From Loripinus fragilis (taxonomy: Eukaryota > Mollusca > Bivalvia > Lucinida > Lucinidae): a DNA stretch of 64,000 nucleotides. Both the position numbers and the translations under genes were made by a program. Below the pieces are notes generated by a model that was not told where the DNA came from, did not search any database, and worked only from the letters and a program-made list of their open reading frames with translations. The stretch lies in assembly GCA_964019695.1 (NCBI GenBank), contig OZ026520.1, forward strand, positions 25,868,130 through 25,932,129. Reading direction: 5' to 3'. Positions 58,701-64,000 of this stretch are shown here, in pieces; position 1 is the first letter of the stretch, and the number at the start of each line of letters is the position of its first letter.

Positions 58701-58842
58701 TTGGTGTTCTTTTTGAGTGACCGCTTAAGACAGGTTTTACTGTAATAGAATATATTTTGTTTTTATTCAGTTTTAAGTAAAGATGGTGAAGTGATGAGTT
58801 TTATGGAGTTAATGGGAGAAGCCTTGAAGTTTCACAAGACAG
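40605..58842 (+). CDS. QARS1: Glutaminyl-tRNA synthetase (QARS1), 5' eight exons; continues beyond window
   Basis: Cytosolic class I synthetase that charges tRNA-Gln with glutamine and joins the multi-synthetase complex in animals. Exons encode, in order, MSDELVGLFTGAGLSEQKAK, LLYHVATKLKNKKFQTLVVD, DYLKHNPLEPVDRPKLEEEC with GVVVTPDQVEAA, RYKFNMGTIM, ARKKLKWADGKAIKNEVDMQ, VLDLLGPKT, a Lys-rich linker, and FMELMGEALKFHKTG. These match the N-terminal appended domain (two tandem subdomains) and linker of animal QARS in order. About 240 residues are visible. The catalytic Rossmann core (HIGH and KMSKS-like motifs) and anticodon-binding domains are not in the window. All junctions keep phase. Introns are large (1 to 4 kb) and repeat-rich; the intron after exon 8 exceeds 5.1 kb. 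Confidence 0.93.
40831..41147. mobile_element. MITE with gtttctttggc termini in QARS1 intron 1
   Basis: gtgtttctttggcttcgc at the left and gtgccaaagaaacatagcc at the right are inverse ends. Interior words include ggcgtacgcc and the 48-bp piece shared with 40383-40430. Region 41150-41790 shows nothing further. Confidence 0.5.
41800..42555. mobile_element. Non-autonomous hAT element, perfect 8-bp TSD
   Basis: Termini tagggctgccacgtttac and its inverse ending cgttgcagccct are hAT-type. The 8-bp duplication caagacac lies exactly outside (41792-41799 and 42556-42563). It is 756 bp with no transposase. Subterminal gtaaacg words are repeated near both ends, as typical transposase-binding repeats would be. 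Confidence 0.88.
42565..44440. other. QARS1 intron 1 stretch, no feature recognised
   Basis: AT-rich, without recognised exons. A short (ca)n run lies near 44253-44264. Words aaccgg/ggttaaaaccg cluster near 43160-43210, a small palindromic patch. Confidence 0.45.
44454..44667 (+). mobile_element. tRNA-derived SINE, copy 3
   Basis: Head slightly shortened before box A (agctcagtggtagagtgctt), box B caggttcgagcc, the common body, and a tail of A-rich repeats. The target duplication ttccactgttt lies at 44443-44453 and 44668-44678. It ends about 110 bp before QARS1 exon 2. Confidence 0.84.
44781..44931 (+). CDS. QARS1: QARS1 exon 2
   Basis: Acceptor tgtattccag, donor gtaagt. 50 codons plus one base: YKNKDVGKLLYHVATKLKNK to ITLEAQLD. 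First helical subdomain of the appended N-terminal domain. Confidence 0.92.
44953..45450. mobile_element. Composite DNA element X with nested TA-MITE (copy 1)
   Basis: Termini atttgtttccctttacccga and ggtaaggggaaacaaaact are inverse. A cagtaaaacctg MITE begins at 45164 inside it, at the same internal site (ggactata) as in the inverse-oriented copy 52335-52852. Confidence 0.72.
45164..45360. mobile_element. TA-flanked MITE (cagtaaaacctg family), nested
   Basis: Left terminus cagtaaaacctgcct after TA, then the palindromic centre gtattgcagaatgctccc / gggagcattctgcaatact-like. The right end is degenerate. Tc1/mariner-like by its CAGT ends and TA target. Confidence 0.65.
45933..46040. repeat. Hairpin element H1
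   Basis: ctcaaccaaaacatatgttg and gagcacccaacacatatgtt enclose a small palindrome; same family as 5626-5730. Confidence 0.65.
46197..46962. mobile_element. 766-bp element nested in an H1 hairpin
   Basis: Inverse termini cagggttttacac and gtaaaaaccctg, flanked by acatat on both sides (46191-46196 and 46963-46968). The H1 element resumes at once on the right (gatgtgggtactcaaaagaa). No transposase is visible. Confidence 0.75.
47144..47253 (+). CDS. QARS1: QARS1 exon 3
   Basis: Acceptor ctcattttgcag, donor gtaagt. 110 nt, entering phase 1 and leaving phase 0. It encodes FDYLKHNPLEPVDRPKLEEE then CGVGVVVTPDQVEAA, the hallmark ECGVG..VTP motif of QARS. Confidence 0.94.
47320..48060. repeat. Tandem array, about 195-bp unit, split by a SINE
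   Basis: Units share attcaaactttgcata, attgttcacacattgaa, gtgcaccatct and attacatctacaccacct; landmarks are near 47610, 47820 and 48020. The left part (47320-47390) precedes the SINE. It lies in QARS1 intron 3. Confidence 0.75.
47391..47598 (+). mobile_element. tRNA-derived SINE, copy 4
   Basis: Box A gtggctcagtggtagagtgc and a diverged box B (aggttgaagcc), the common body, and the tail aaagaatcaaatcaaacaaa. The short duplication atattca lies at 47384-47390 and 47599-47605. Confidence 0.8.
48437..48512 (+). CDS. QARS1: QARS1 exon 4
   Basis: Acceptor ttttatag, donor gtaaga. 25 codons plus one base encoding VEEVIKKCKPSLLEQRYKFN and MGTIM. Confidence 0.93.
48740..49265. repeat. Duplicated inverted-repeat element (two copies)
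   Basis: Each copy (about 48742-48905 and 49085-49245) has arms attgacttcaatgaggtagacataa-like and its inverse, and the inner palindrome ggatttatctacccgaaaaa / cttttaagggtagataaatc. Linked downstream text (gttttgttatatgacttttc) is also repeated, so the two are a segmental tandem duplication. Confidence 0.75.
49430..50145. repeat. Tandem segmental duplication, about 350-bp unit
   Basis: Text from taatcataaaacttattttt through gacaggattctctccagtca (49415-49770) is repeated at 49785-50140, including tgcagcacatgctagtttta and ctctctagagggt. It lies in QARS1 intron 4. Confidence 0.78.
50815..51045. mobile_element. Foldback element (inverse of 2970-3170)
   Basis: Left end gacatgagatttccaacaat and right end attgttggaaatcacatgat are inverse. 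The interior holds gatcagcctgcgcatacgcg. It ends a few bases before QARS1 exon 5. Confidence 0.65.
51058..51122 (+). CDS. QARS1: QARS1 exon 5
   Basis: Acceptor attttgtag, donor gtaaat. It completes Gly and encodes EARKKLKWADGKAIKNEVDM Q, a highly conserved QARS segment. Confidence 0.93.
51175..51542. mobile_element. hAT-like MITE (AGGGGACA family), 7-bp TSD
   Basis: Termini aggggacaaaaattcc and atttatgtcccct, with gcatgct directly repeated outside (51168-51174 and 51543-51549). The interior cctgtaggatgagtgctttg matches 5289-5546 in reverse order. It begins about 50 bp after QARS1 exon 5. Confidence 0.75.
51685..51895. mobile_element. TA-flanked MITE (cagtaaaacctg family)
   Basis: Left terminus cagtaaaacctgtctt, central palindrome attgcagaatgctctaagag, right terminus diverged (taggtttaaccgta). 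Confidence 0.68.
52335..52852. mobile_element. Composite DNA element X with nested TA-MITE (copy 2, inverse)
   Basis: Inverse of 44953-45450. Ends tttgtttccccttacccgac and gggtaaggggaaacaaat. The nested MITE (52435-52644) sits at the same internal position (tatagtcctacca). Confidence 0.73.
52435..52644. mobile_element. TA-MITE nested in element X copy 2
   Basis: cagtaaaacctgtcttaaga at the left and taggcaggttttactg at the right, with TA to its right. Confidence 0.72.
53385..54310. repeat. Tandem array, about 130-150-bp unit, 4-5 copies
   Basis: Units repeat tacagctaggagcttcagac, ttggtcagcttatagaggat and gtagactacttggtgaaaat, with A-rich spacers. Leader tatgcccccatctttgaaaa and the closing gggggcatagtg are inverse-like ends. 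It lies in QARS1 intron 5. Confidence 0.78.
54865..55085. mobile_element. Nested-palindrome foldback element (also at 63690-63915)
   Basis: Outer arms ttcatgctcactcaactgag / ctcaattgagttgagcatga. The inner palindrome ttaaaatgccatgttggcat is flanked by tatcctgctaataaatg and its inverse. A related copy at 63690-63915 has gctgagcacaaaattt and the same aatgccaacgattggcattt core. Confidence 0.7.
55119..55178 (+). CDS. QARS1: QARS1 exon 6
   Basis: Acceptor ttttccag, donor gtagga. 20 codons encoding VLDLLGPKTADDLTKPVKQK; LLGPK is conserved. Confidence 0.9.
55255..55345. repeat. Hairpin element H1
   Basis: gcgttgtgggtgctcaaaga and gagtacccacaacatatgtt arms, H1 family. Confidence 0.62.
55358..55530. 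mobile_element. TA-MITE (cagtaaaacctg family), diverged
   Basis: Left cactaaaacctgtgtaaaat, right ggttttacacaggtttactg. Shorter than the 58538-58742 copy. Confidence 0.6.
56106..56915. mobile_element. 810-bp element with cagggctgg termini
   Basis: cagggctggaaatttttt and gaattttccagccctg are inverse ends. The flank cttct is on both sides (56101-56105 and 56916-56920). Subterminal words gtcccacaggacgagtg / ctcgcc...gacgagt are internally repeated. The ends look hAT-like, but the visible duplication is only 5 bp. Confidence 0.65.
57104..57352. mobile_element. TTAA hairpin MITE (family H3)
   Basis: Starts ttaaccctatgtattca. The core is cccagatgaaatgcagc and the inverse gtgcatttcatcaggg. The right end is degenerate (aaaggctaa). 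It ends 15 bp before QARS1 exon 7, so the exon's polypyrimidine region lies at the edge of the insertion. Confidence 0.68.
57367..57436 (+). CDS. QARS1: QARS1 exon 7
   Basis: Acceptor ttttgcag, donor gtaagt. 23 codons plus one base encoding TAKTKEADTNKKAEKKEAIS, the variable Lys/Glu-rich linker between the appended domain and the catalytic core. Confidence 0.85.
57595..57697. mobile_element. Half copy of TA-MITE
   Basis: Right half of the cagtaaaacctg family: attctgcaatactttcgacc to gcttaagacagatttacagta. The left half is missing. Confidence 0.58.
58028..58262. repeat. Inverted-repeat element, about 235 bp
   Basis: Arms catggcctcgtcgtataacc and its approximate inverse ttctcacgacgaggcccata, each followed inward by cctgtctt / aagacagg. 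Confidence 0.6.
58538..58742. mobile_element. TA-MITE, best-preserved copy (cagtaaaacctg family)
   Basis: 205 bp with TA on both sides. Termini cagtaaaacctgtcttaagc and gcttaagacaggttttactg are near-perfect inverse, with inner palindrome attgcagaatgctcccattg. It ends 28 bp before QARS1 exon 8. Confidence 0.82.
58771..58842 (+). CDS. QARS1: QARS1 exon 8
   Basis: Acceptor ttttattcag, donor gtacgt. Enters and leaves in phase 1. It encodes LSKDGEVMSFMELMGEALKF HKT, matching the segment just before the catalytic core. No further QARS1 exon was found up to 64000. Confidence 0.92.
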
Positions 58843-59295
58843 GTACGTTGAGGCCAAATAAAAAAAATACTTGTGTTTAGGGTAACCCAAGTCTACCTAA
58901 ATTTACTGATAAAACCTAGATTTTTTTCAGATTTTCTGGAAAAGAATATAATTTTATGGATTTTGAAAAGTGAAATACTTAATTTTCAAAATGTATAAAA
59001 TTATATTTTTTCCCAGAAAAAAATAAATAAAAAAAGTATGTGAAAAGATTTTTTCAGATCGGTTACCCAAAACATACTTATTTTCTATTTGACCTGAGAA
59101 AGCTTTGATTCAGTAAGAGGTCAAGCTAGGTATTCAAGGAACTGTCTAGATGTAATGCAACTATTTTATTCAATCGTTAATATGGTTCAGTGAGGTTATA
59201 AGAAAGGTTTTCAGATTAAAATGTTGTTTCTTTATTCTCATCTTTGACCTTGACTTTCTTTTCAGGAATTTCTAACTTGATCCTTGACCTTCTAT

Positions 59296-59640
59296 ACTTT
59301 TTAGCTCAACTGAGCCACATGCTCAGAGTGAGCTATTGTGATCATCGGAAGTCCATTGTCTGTCATGTCATCTGTCTGCCATTAATTTAATGTCAATTAA
59401 GATTGAAACATAACTGGGTGACATTCTACAAAAATAGCTAAAACAAATTTGATCCATCAAAAAGAACATGGTGGCCAGGGGGCATAGCTTAGCCCTGTAA
59501 GGCAAACTTTGAAAATATTATCCACAGAATTCAAAATGATTTGGCAGAAATGGTAAACATGTATGCTAGGGGGTGTGGCCAGTTTTTCTCTTATTTGCCT
59601 TTATAAGAAACTTTAAATGTCATCTCTGAAACCAATGCTC
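59296..59640. repeat. Copy of the hairpin-led repeat class (arrays A/B)
   Basis: Begins tttagctcaactgagccaca and tgagctattgtgatcatc, the same kind of leader as 17278 and 21645, but without obvious tandem units here. Confidence 0.5.
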
Positions 59641-59877
59641 AGAATTGAAAACATTTTCGCACAAATAGTCACAAGGTGCCTTTTGCCCAATTGTAATCTG
59701 AATGTCTTTCCAGAGTTTCTCCACAACCCTGTTATATATTGACCTGAAATTTTAAAGAGAGATCGATCTGATTGTGAAGATGTGTAGAACTTAAGAATTA
59801 TAACTCTATCTGATGTGTATTTGACATATCTTTCTTTTTTTACTTTTGATAATATTGAGCAAAGACTCATGGAATGA

Positions 59878-60084
59878 TGGGAGCACAGTGGCTCAGTGGT
59901 AGAGTGCTTGACTAGAGACTGAGGGGCCGCGGGTCTGAGCCTCACCGGCGTCACTGTGTTGTGTCCTTGAGCAAGACACATTAATCCTAGCTTAGCACTG
60001 GTTCAACCCAGGAAGACTCGTCCCTATATAACTGTAAGATTGTTGAAGGGACATAAAGAATCAAATCAAAACAAACAAAAAAAT
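59878..60084 (+). mobile_element. tRNA-derived SINE, copy 5
   Basis: Box A gtggctcagtggtagagtgc and a box B variant (cgggtctgagcc), common body, tail aaagaatcaaatcaaaacaa. The target duplication atggaatga lies at 59869-59877 and 60085-60093. Confidence 0.84.
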
Positions 60085-60109
60085 ATGGAATGACATTGTT
60101 ACAATTATA

Positions 60110-61437
60110 GATAACTTCGGAAATACTTTAATATAGTGGACCTATGTGGAATCCTGCCATATAAGAGGATGTGTCCACACTTGTGTGGTCGAATTATATA
60201 CAACTGTATCTCATCTCCATTTTTATACTACAATCAATAGGCCTGGGTCCAAATATCGTTTGTAATGATCAGTTAAATCGGGCAAGGGTCAGTGTTTTTT
60301 CACGGTTGATGTCGGCCATTTCAATGTCTCAATATAAATGCAAGCGTCTTTCAAACATGGATCATGTTTTGGGGAGTTATGCTGTAAAACTCCCCAACAG
60401 TTATTCGTCTTCTTGAAGATGTATCCATAGAGAGGCATCTATAACAGAAATGCTGTTTATTCCGTATTGGTTACATTTACGGAATAAAATGCATTTTATA
60501 TGAAAACATTGTTTTCTTTAGGAATGTGGAATCATCTCTATATAGAGATGCAACCAGATTTTTGGTCCAGACTGAATAATTGTTTTCTTAGGAAATGTGG
60601 AATCATTTCTATGTAGAGATGCTTCCACATTTCTTGAGAAAACAATTATTCAGTCTTGGCCAAAATCTGGTTACATCCCTATATAGAAATGATTCCACAT
60701 TTCTTAAGAAAACAACTATTCAGTCTGGGCCAAAAATCTGGTCACATCTCTAGATAGAAATGCATCCACATTTCTTGAGAAGACAATTATTCAGTCTTTG
60801 CCAAAAATCTGGTTGCATCTCTATATAGAAATGATTCCACATTTCTTAAGAATACAATGTTTTTATATCAAAATGCGTTTTTTCCGTCAATGTAACTTAT
60901 ACGGAATAAACAGCATTTCTGTTATCGATGCCCCTCTATGACTCGGCACCCTTTAATTTTGTGAGAGCTACTGGGGAGTTCGCGACAATAGCAAGTGTTA
61001 TCCAGGTGCTTTTTATCTACTTTTCTACCAAAATTGCCGACTTGTCAACAAGATTTACAGGAGTGAAGGATTTATGCATTTTATGATGTGAGAACCTTTT
61101 TATTGCAGAAAACACGGAATGGGTATCATTTATAATCATTGCCCAATCGTTCCAAGATCTGATTTCTAAAGTGCATAATCCCAGAGGCTTGCACGAGTGT
61201 TGGAAATGATCATGTACACTGATGCCCGATGAAGCGAAAATTGCGTTGACCCTTATGAAGTTTAAAGGCCTCGATATTCACCTTATACGAAAATATAGCT
61301 ATTATTATTGGTCTTTCAGTGTAGTTAAGATGTCAAAGTTTATTTTGATACCACATTTGTATGGATACATCCTCTTATAAGGCAGGATTCCACATAGGTC
61401 CACTATATTAAAGTATATCCATAACTTCTATAGCCTC
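60110..61437. mobile_element. 1.3-kb element with about 80-bp TIRs, containing a second inverted-repeat element
   Basis: Outer arms (60110-60190 and 61349-61437) share actttaatatagtggaccta, tgtggaatcctgcc and agaggatgt. Inside, 60421-60944 is itself a palindromic element. The interior beyond it has no recognised ORF. Confidence 0.72.
60421..60944. repeat. Inner palindromic array (about 62-bp units in both orientations)
   Basis: Arms aacagaaatgctgtttattc and gaataaacagcatttctgtt enclose four to five alternating copies of atgtggaatcatttctatat...ccaaaatctggt...gaataattgttttctt. Confidence 0.72.
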
Positions 61438-61499
61438 ACTCTGAAAGAGAAGTCATAAGTCTGGATGAAGAAACAATTGAGCACAAAATGTTAATATTT

Positions 61500-61600
61500 T
61501 CGTATCCATAGTTGAAACAGATGTTTTGGTGCTTAAAAGAACGAGACGGTTCTTTGGAGTACCCATAACATAGGTTTTGGTTGAGAAATAAGATCAATTT
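61500..61600. repeat. Hairpin element H1
   Basis: Contains gaacgagacggttctt and ataggttttggttgagaaat, H1 words. Confidence 0.5.
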
Positions 61601-61969
61601 TTAAATACACACTCCTATCGAGCGGCCTGGTAGTCGTGTGAACAGCCACTCATTTCTAGATTTAGGCACAATTGCAAGCTCTGGTTGTTGCCTGACAACT
61701 CTTGTGTCTAGTTATGATGAGGTGTTACACTGTTTTATAGATACCCATGGTGCAGGTAAAGTATTGTATTCCTCTATATTTAGTCTGCTATTGCTAGGCA
61801 GAATCTGGGGGCAGAATATAGTTGTAAATCCGGAAATTTTCGCAAGAACTTTATTTTTGCGAATAGCGTTAAAAGACATATTTGCGACGTCAAAAATTTG
61901 CGACTAGGGCATGATCTACCAATATCAGTAAACGAAAGAGTGATTGTGCCATTTCGTGAGGATTTTATT

Positions 61970-62010
61970 TTCAAGAAACTTCGCCTATGCGAAGTTTCGC
62001 GAAAATAAAA
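61970..62010. repeat. Short perfect-type hairpin
   Basis: gaaacttcgcctatgcgaag followed by tttcgcgaaaataaaa; the preceding text has its inverse (gattttattttc). Confidence 0.5.
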
Positions 62011-62245
62011 CCCTCGCAAAAATTTCCAAATTTACAGTAGCAGCACAAACATAATGGTGGCAGTTTGACTATTTTCCCTGAAAATATAACTTACCTTAGT
62101 GCATATGATTGTGTTCAAGTGTCAGCTCAACTTTGTGGTATACTGACGTTACAGTAAAGACAAGGGGGGTGAAGACCTTGCCAACAAAGTACAAGAATAA
62201 TGAAATAAATGGATTTTGCTATTTAGCAGAGAATAACGTTAGCAT

Positions 62246-62473
62246 TTAACCCCTTTAAGACCTATGGAATCTTCCATAAAGTTTGCTACACTGAAGTTGG
62301 AATGGTCCACTAAATATATTGAGGGCTTGCAGGTTACAATATTCTGATTTTTTCTTTATTAGCGAACAGTGCACACCCTGATTAAATGGCACCTTATGCG
62401 GCATTTCATCTGGGTCTTCACTGTTTGACATCATCATACCTGTTTAAGGGGTTTCCAGTCCTCAAATGGTTAA
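62246..62473. mobile_element. TTAA hairpin MITE (family H3), inverse
   Basis: TTAA at both ends (62246-62249, 62470-62473), left ttaacccctttaagacct. The core is ccctgattaaatggcacc / gcggcatttcatctgggt. Confidence 0.68.
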
Positions 62474-62939
62474 TTAGTCAGTTTTGAGATACAATAACAT
62501 CAAATGTGTCCATTTTAAAATAACTAAATATAATGAAATATGGCTCTCTGGAGAGTGGCGATATAATTCTGCATTTGACAATAATTTGGAGACAATTTGA
62601 ATGAAATGTCAAAATCTATTTTACTAGGAAAACTTTATCATCCTCATGTATTATTCAAAAGCATATTGTTTATCAGAAATTGCATAGTGTAATTCCCCCA
62701 CTAAAGTTCATTTTCAATGCTTCTCTTTATGCCACCTCTTGGAGAGCTCTGCATTATAATTGTTCTCTACTGTAATTTATTGTTTGAAATATGCTTAAAC
62801 AGACATGTTGTATTTATAACAGTCCCAGCTAGCTGCTTGGGAATGTGCCCTTGTATCACCCCCAAACCCTTACCCCACCCCCATTGCTTTTCTAGAAATA
62901 ACTATATGGGCCAGCACTCAAGATTATTGTACATATTAC

Positions 62940-63425
62940 AAGGGTTCGCACAGGCTTGAAAAGTACTTGACTTTAGAGGGCTTTCTTGAAAAGTCCTTGT
63001 AAATTAAATCTGCCTTGAAAAGTACTGGATAATCACTCAAAAGCCTTATAAAAAGTACGAAAGAGGGCAAAGATCAGGAATCGATACAATCAAGCACCAC
63101 ACCTGACCCAGGAAGTCCTTGAATTCTACTATATTCCGTAGGACTTAGCACTGTTGGTAGAAGCACTGTTGGTAGAGATCTAAATCAGTATAAAAATGTT
63201 GTGTCTTTATTTGGTGGACCAAATAAAGGCAAAACAATTTTATACTTATTTTCCAGAACTGATGTCTCTATTATCTCAGTCTAGCATTTCTGAAGTAGAA
63301 CTTTAACACTTAGATCAGTATCATTCATTAACTGTTACCTGTAAGACCTTGATAACTGTTGGAGAGGCTTTTAGAAGTCCTTGAAAAGTCCTTGAATTTT
63401 ACTCATACTTGCCTATATGAACCCT
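62940..63425. repeat. Dispersed cttgaaaagt repeat with Penelope-like tail inserted
   Basis: Same family as 515-665 (gggttcgcacaggcttgaaa). At 63063-63112 it is interrupted by ggcaaagatcaggaatcgat acaatcaagcaccacacctg, a Penelope-like 3'-end fragment. Confidence 0.55.
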
Positions 63426-63689
63426 GAACATACGTATGCAAAGCCTCCCCTAAACCCCCATGCTGACGTATCCAGGAGAGGTAGAGGTCTAAAATTTGGT
63501 CTTGAGTCTTCGTCTGTTTTCATATTTTGTGTGGCTCTGGTGAGACTATGTATGTGTAGGCAAGTCAGAACTCTCGCTGCTCGTTGATGTGATATGTATC
63601 AAATCTCATGTGCCTGCCCATATATATACATATTCTCAACTGGGCAGCTGTATGACAAAACCAACCAAATGACCAGGCCTCGACGTTAT

Positions 63690-63915
63690 AAAAGTTTTTT
63701 CAGGCTCAACTCAGCTGAGCACAAAATTTATCCGTACTCATAAATGTTAAAATGCCAACGATTGGCATTTTAACATTTACGAGCATGATAAATACAACTT
63801 CTGAGAGACTTAAAGCAAGAAACTTCTTTATTTGTCTGTATTTTAGTTTTTATGAGCAGTTGAAATTTTGTGCTCAGTACATCTGAGCACGAAACAGGTT
63901 TTATAACCTCCGGAC
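63690..63915. mobile_element. Nested-palindrome foldback element
   Basis: Outer arms caggctcaactcagctgagc and gctcagtacatctgagcacg; core taaaatgccaacgattggca. Related to 54865-55085. Confidence 0.66.
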
Positions 63916-63954
63916 CATGCCTCAAGGTTATAAAACTTTTTCAGGCTCAACGTA

Positions 63955-64000
63955 AGTAAGGGTGCAAAGATCAGGAATCGATACAATCAAGTACCACACC
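63955..64000 (-). mobile_element. Penelope-like 3' terminus, cut by window end
   Basis: gtaagggtgcaaagatcagg and atcgatacaatcaagtacca match 31168-31210. The copy enters on the minus strand and may be longer beyond the window. Confidence 0.65.

Noticed and set aside
59000..64000. Further QARS1 exons
   Set aside because: I looked for the segment that follows FHKTG in QARS (start of the catalytic core) and found no matching open stretch with splice sites; it probably lies beyond 64000.

Overview
This window is eukaryotic and most likely from a bivalve mollusc. It is AT-rich, with widely spaced short exons, GT-AG introns and dense interspersed repeats. A tRNA-derived SINE, foldback MITEs, Penelope/Naiad-like retroelement remnants and a Ty3/gypsy element primed by tRNA-Leu are all common in bivalves. 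The phylum-level call is an inference from repeat types and protein similarity; species cannot be read from the sequence.

Three host loci are supported. (1) At 74-3863 (+) lie the last exons of the KIN17 (KIN) DNA/RNA-binding protein gene; its penultimate exon is present in four near-identical tandem copies. (2) At 29136-15194 (-) is a two-exon gene for an unrecognised protein of about 613 residues, with a phase-compatible intron of about 12 kb and an internal 116-residue duplication. A further possible exon (24849-24454, -) lies inside its intron. (3) At 40605 to beyond the window end (+) is QARS1, cytosolic glutaminyl-tRNA synthetase. Eight exons covering the N-terminal appended domain are visible up to 58842; the catalytic core must lie downstream.

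The rest is repeats. 4-6.5 kb holds TTAA MITEs, a hAT-like MITE and a hairpin element. 6.8-14.3 kb holds two SINEs and a composite with long inverted arms around a tandem array, interrupted by a decayed Penelope/Naiad-like RT. 17.3-23.6 kb holds two arrays of about 480-bp units, one enclosed in a TIR element. 25.8-28.9 kb has two more arrays. 31.2-31.95 kb is a second, 5'-truncated Penelope-like copy. 33.4-38.25 kb is a complete Ty3/gypsy element (145/146-bp LTRs, 5-bp target duplication, broken ORFs). 38.97-40.17 kb is a 5'-truncated non-LTR retrotransposon just upstream of QARS1. QARS1 introns hold a hAT-type element with a perfect 8-bp target duplication, three SINEs, nested DNA elements, TA-flanked MITEs and several arrays.

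No prokaryotic operon, CRISPR array or genuine tRNA/rRNA gene is present. The features I would check first are the quadruplicated KIN17 exon (its phase makes the copies mutually exclusive), the in-frame TGA codons in the Penelope-like RT, and the unrecognised minus-strand gene.
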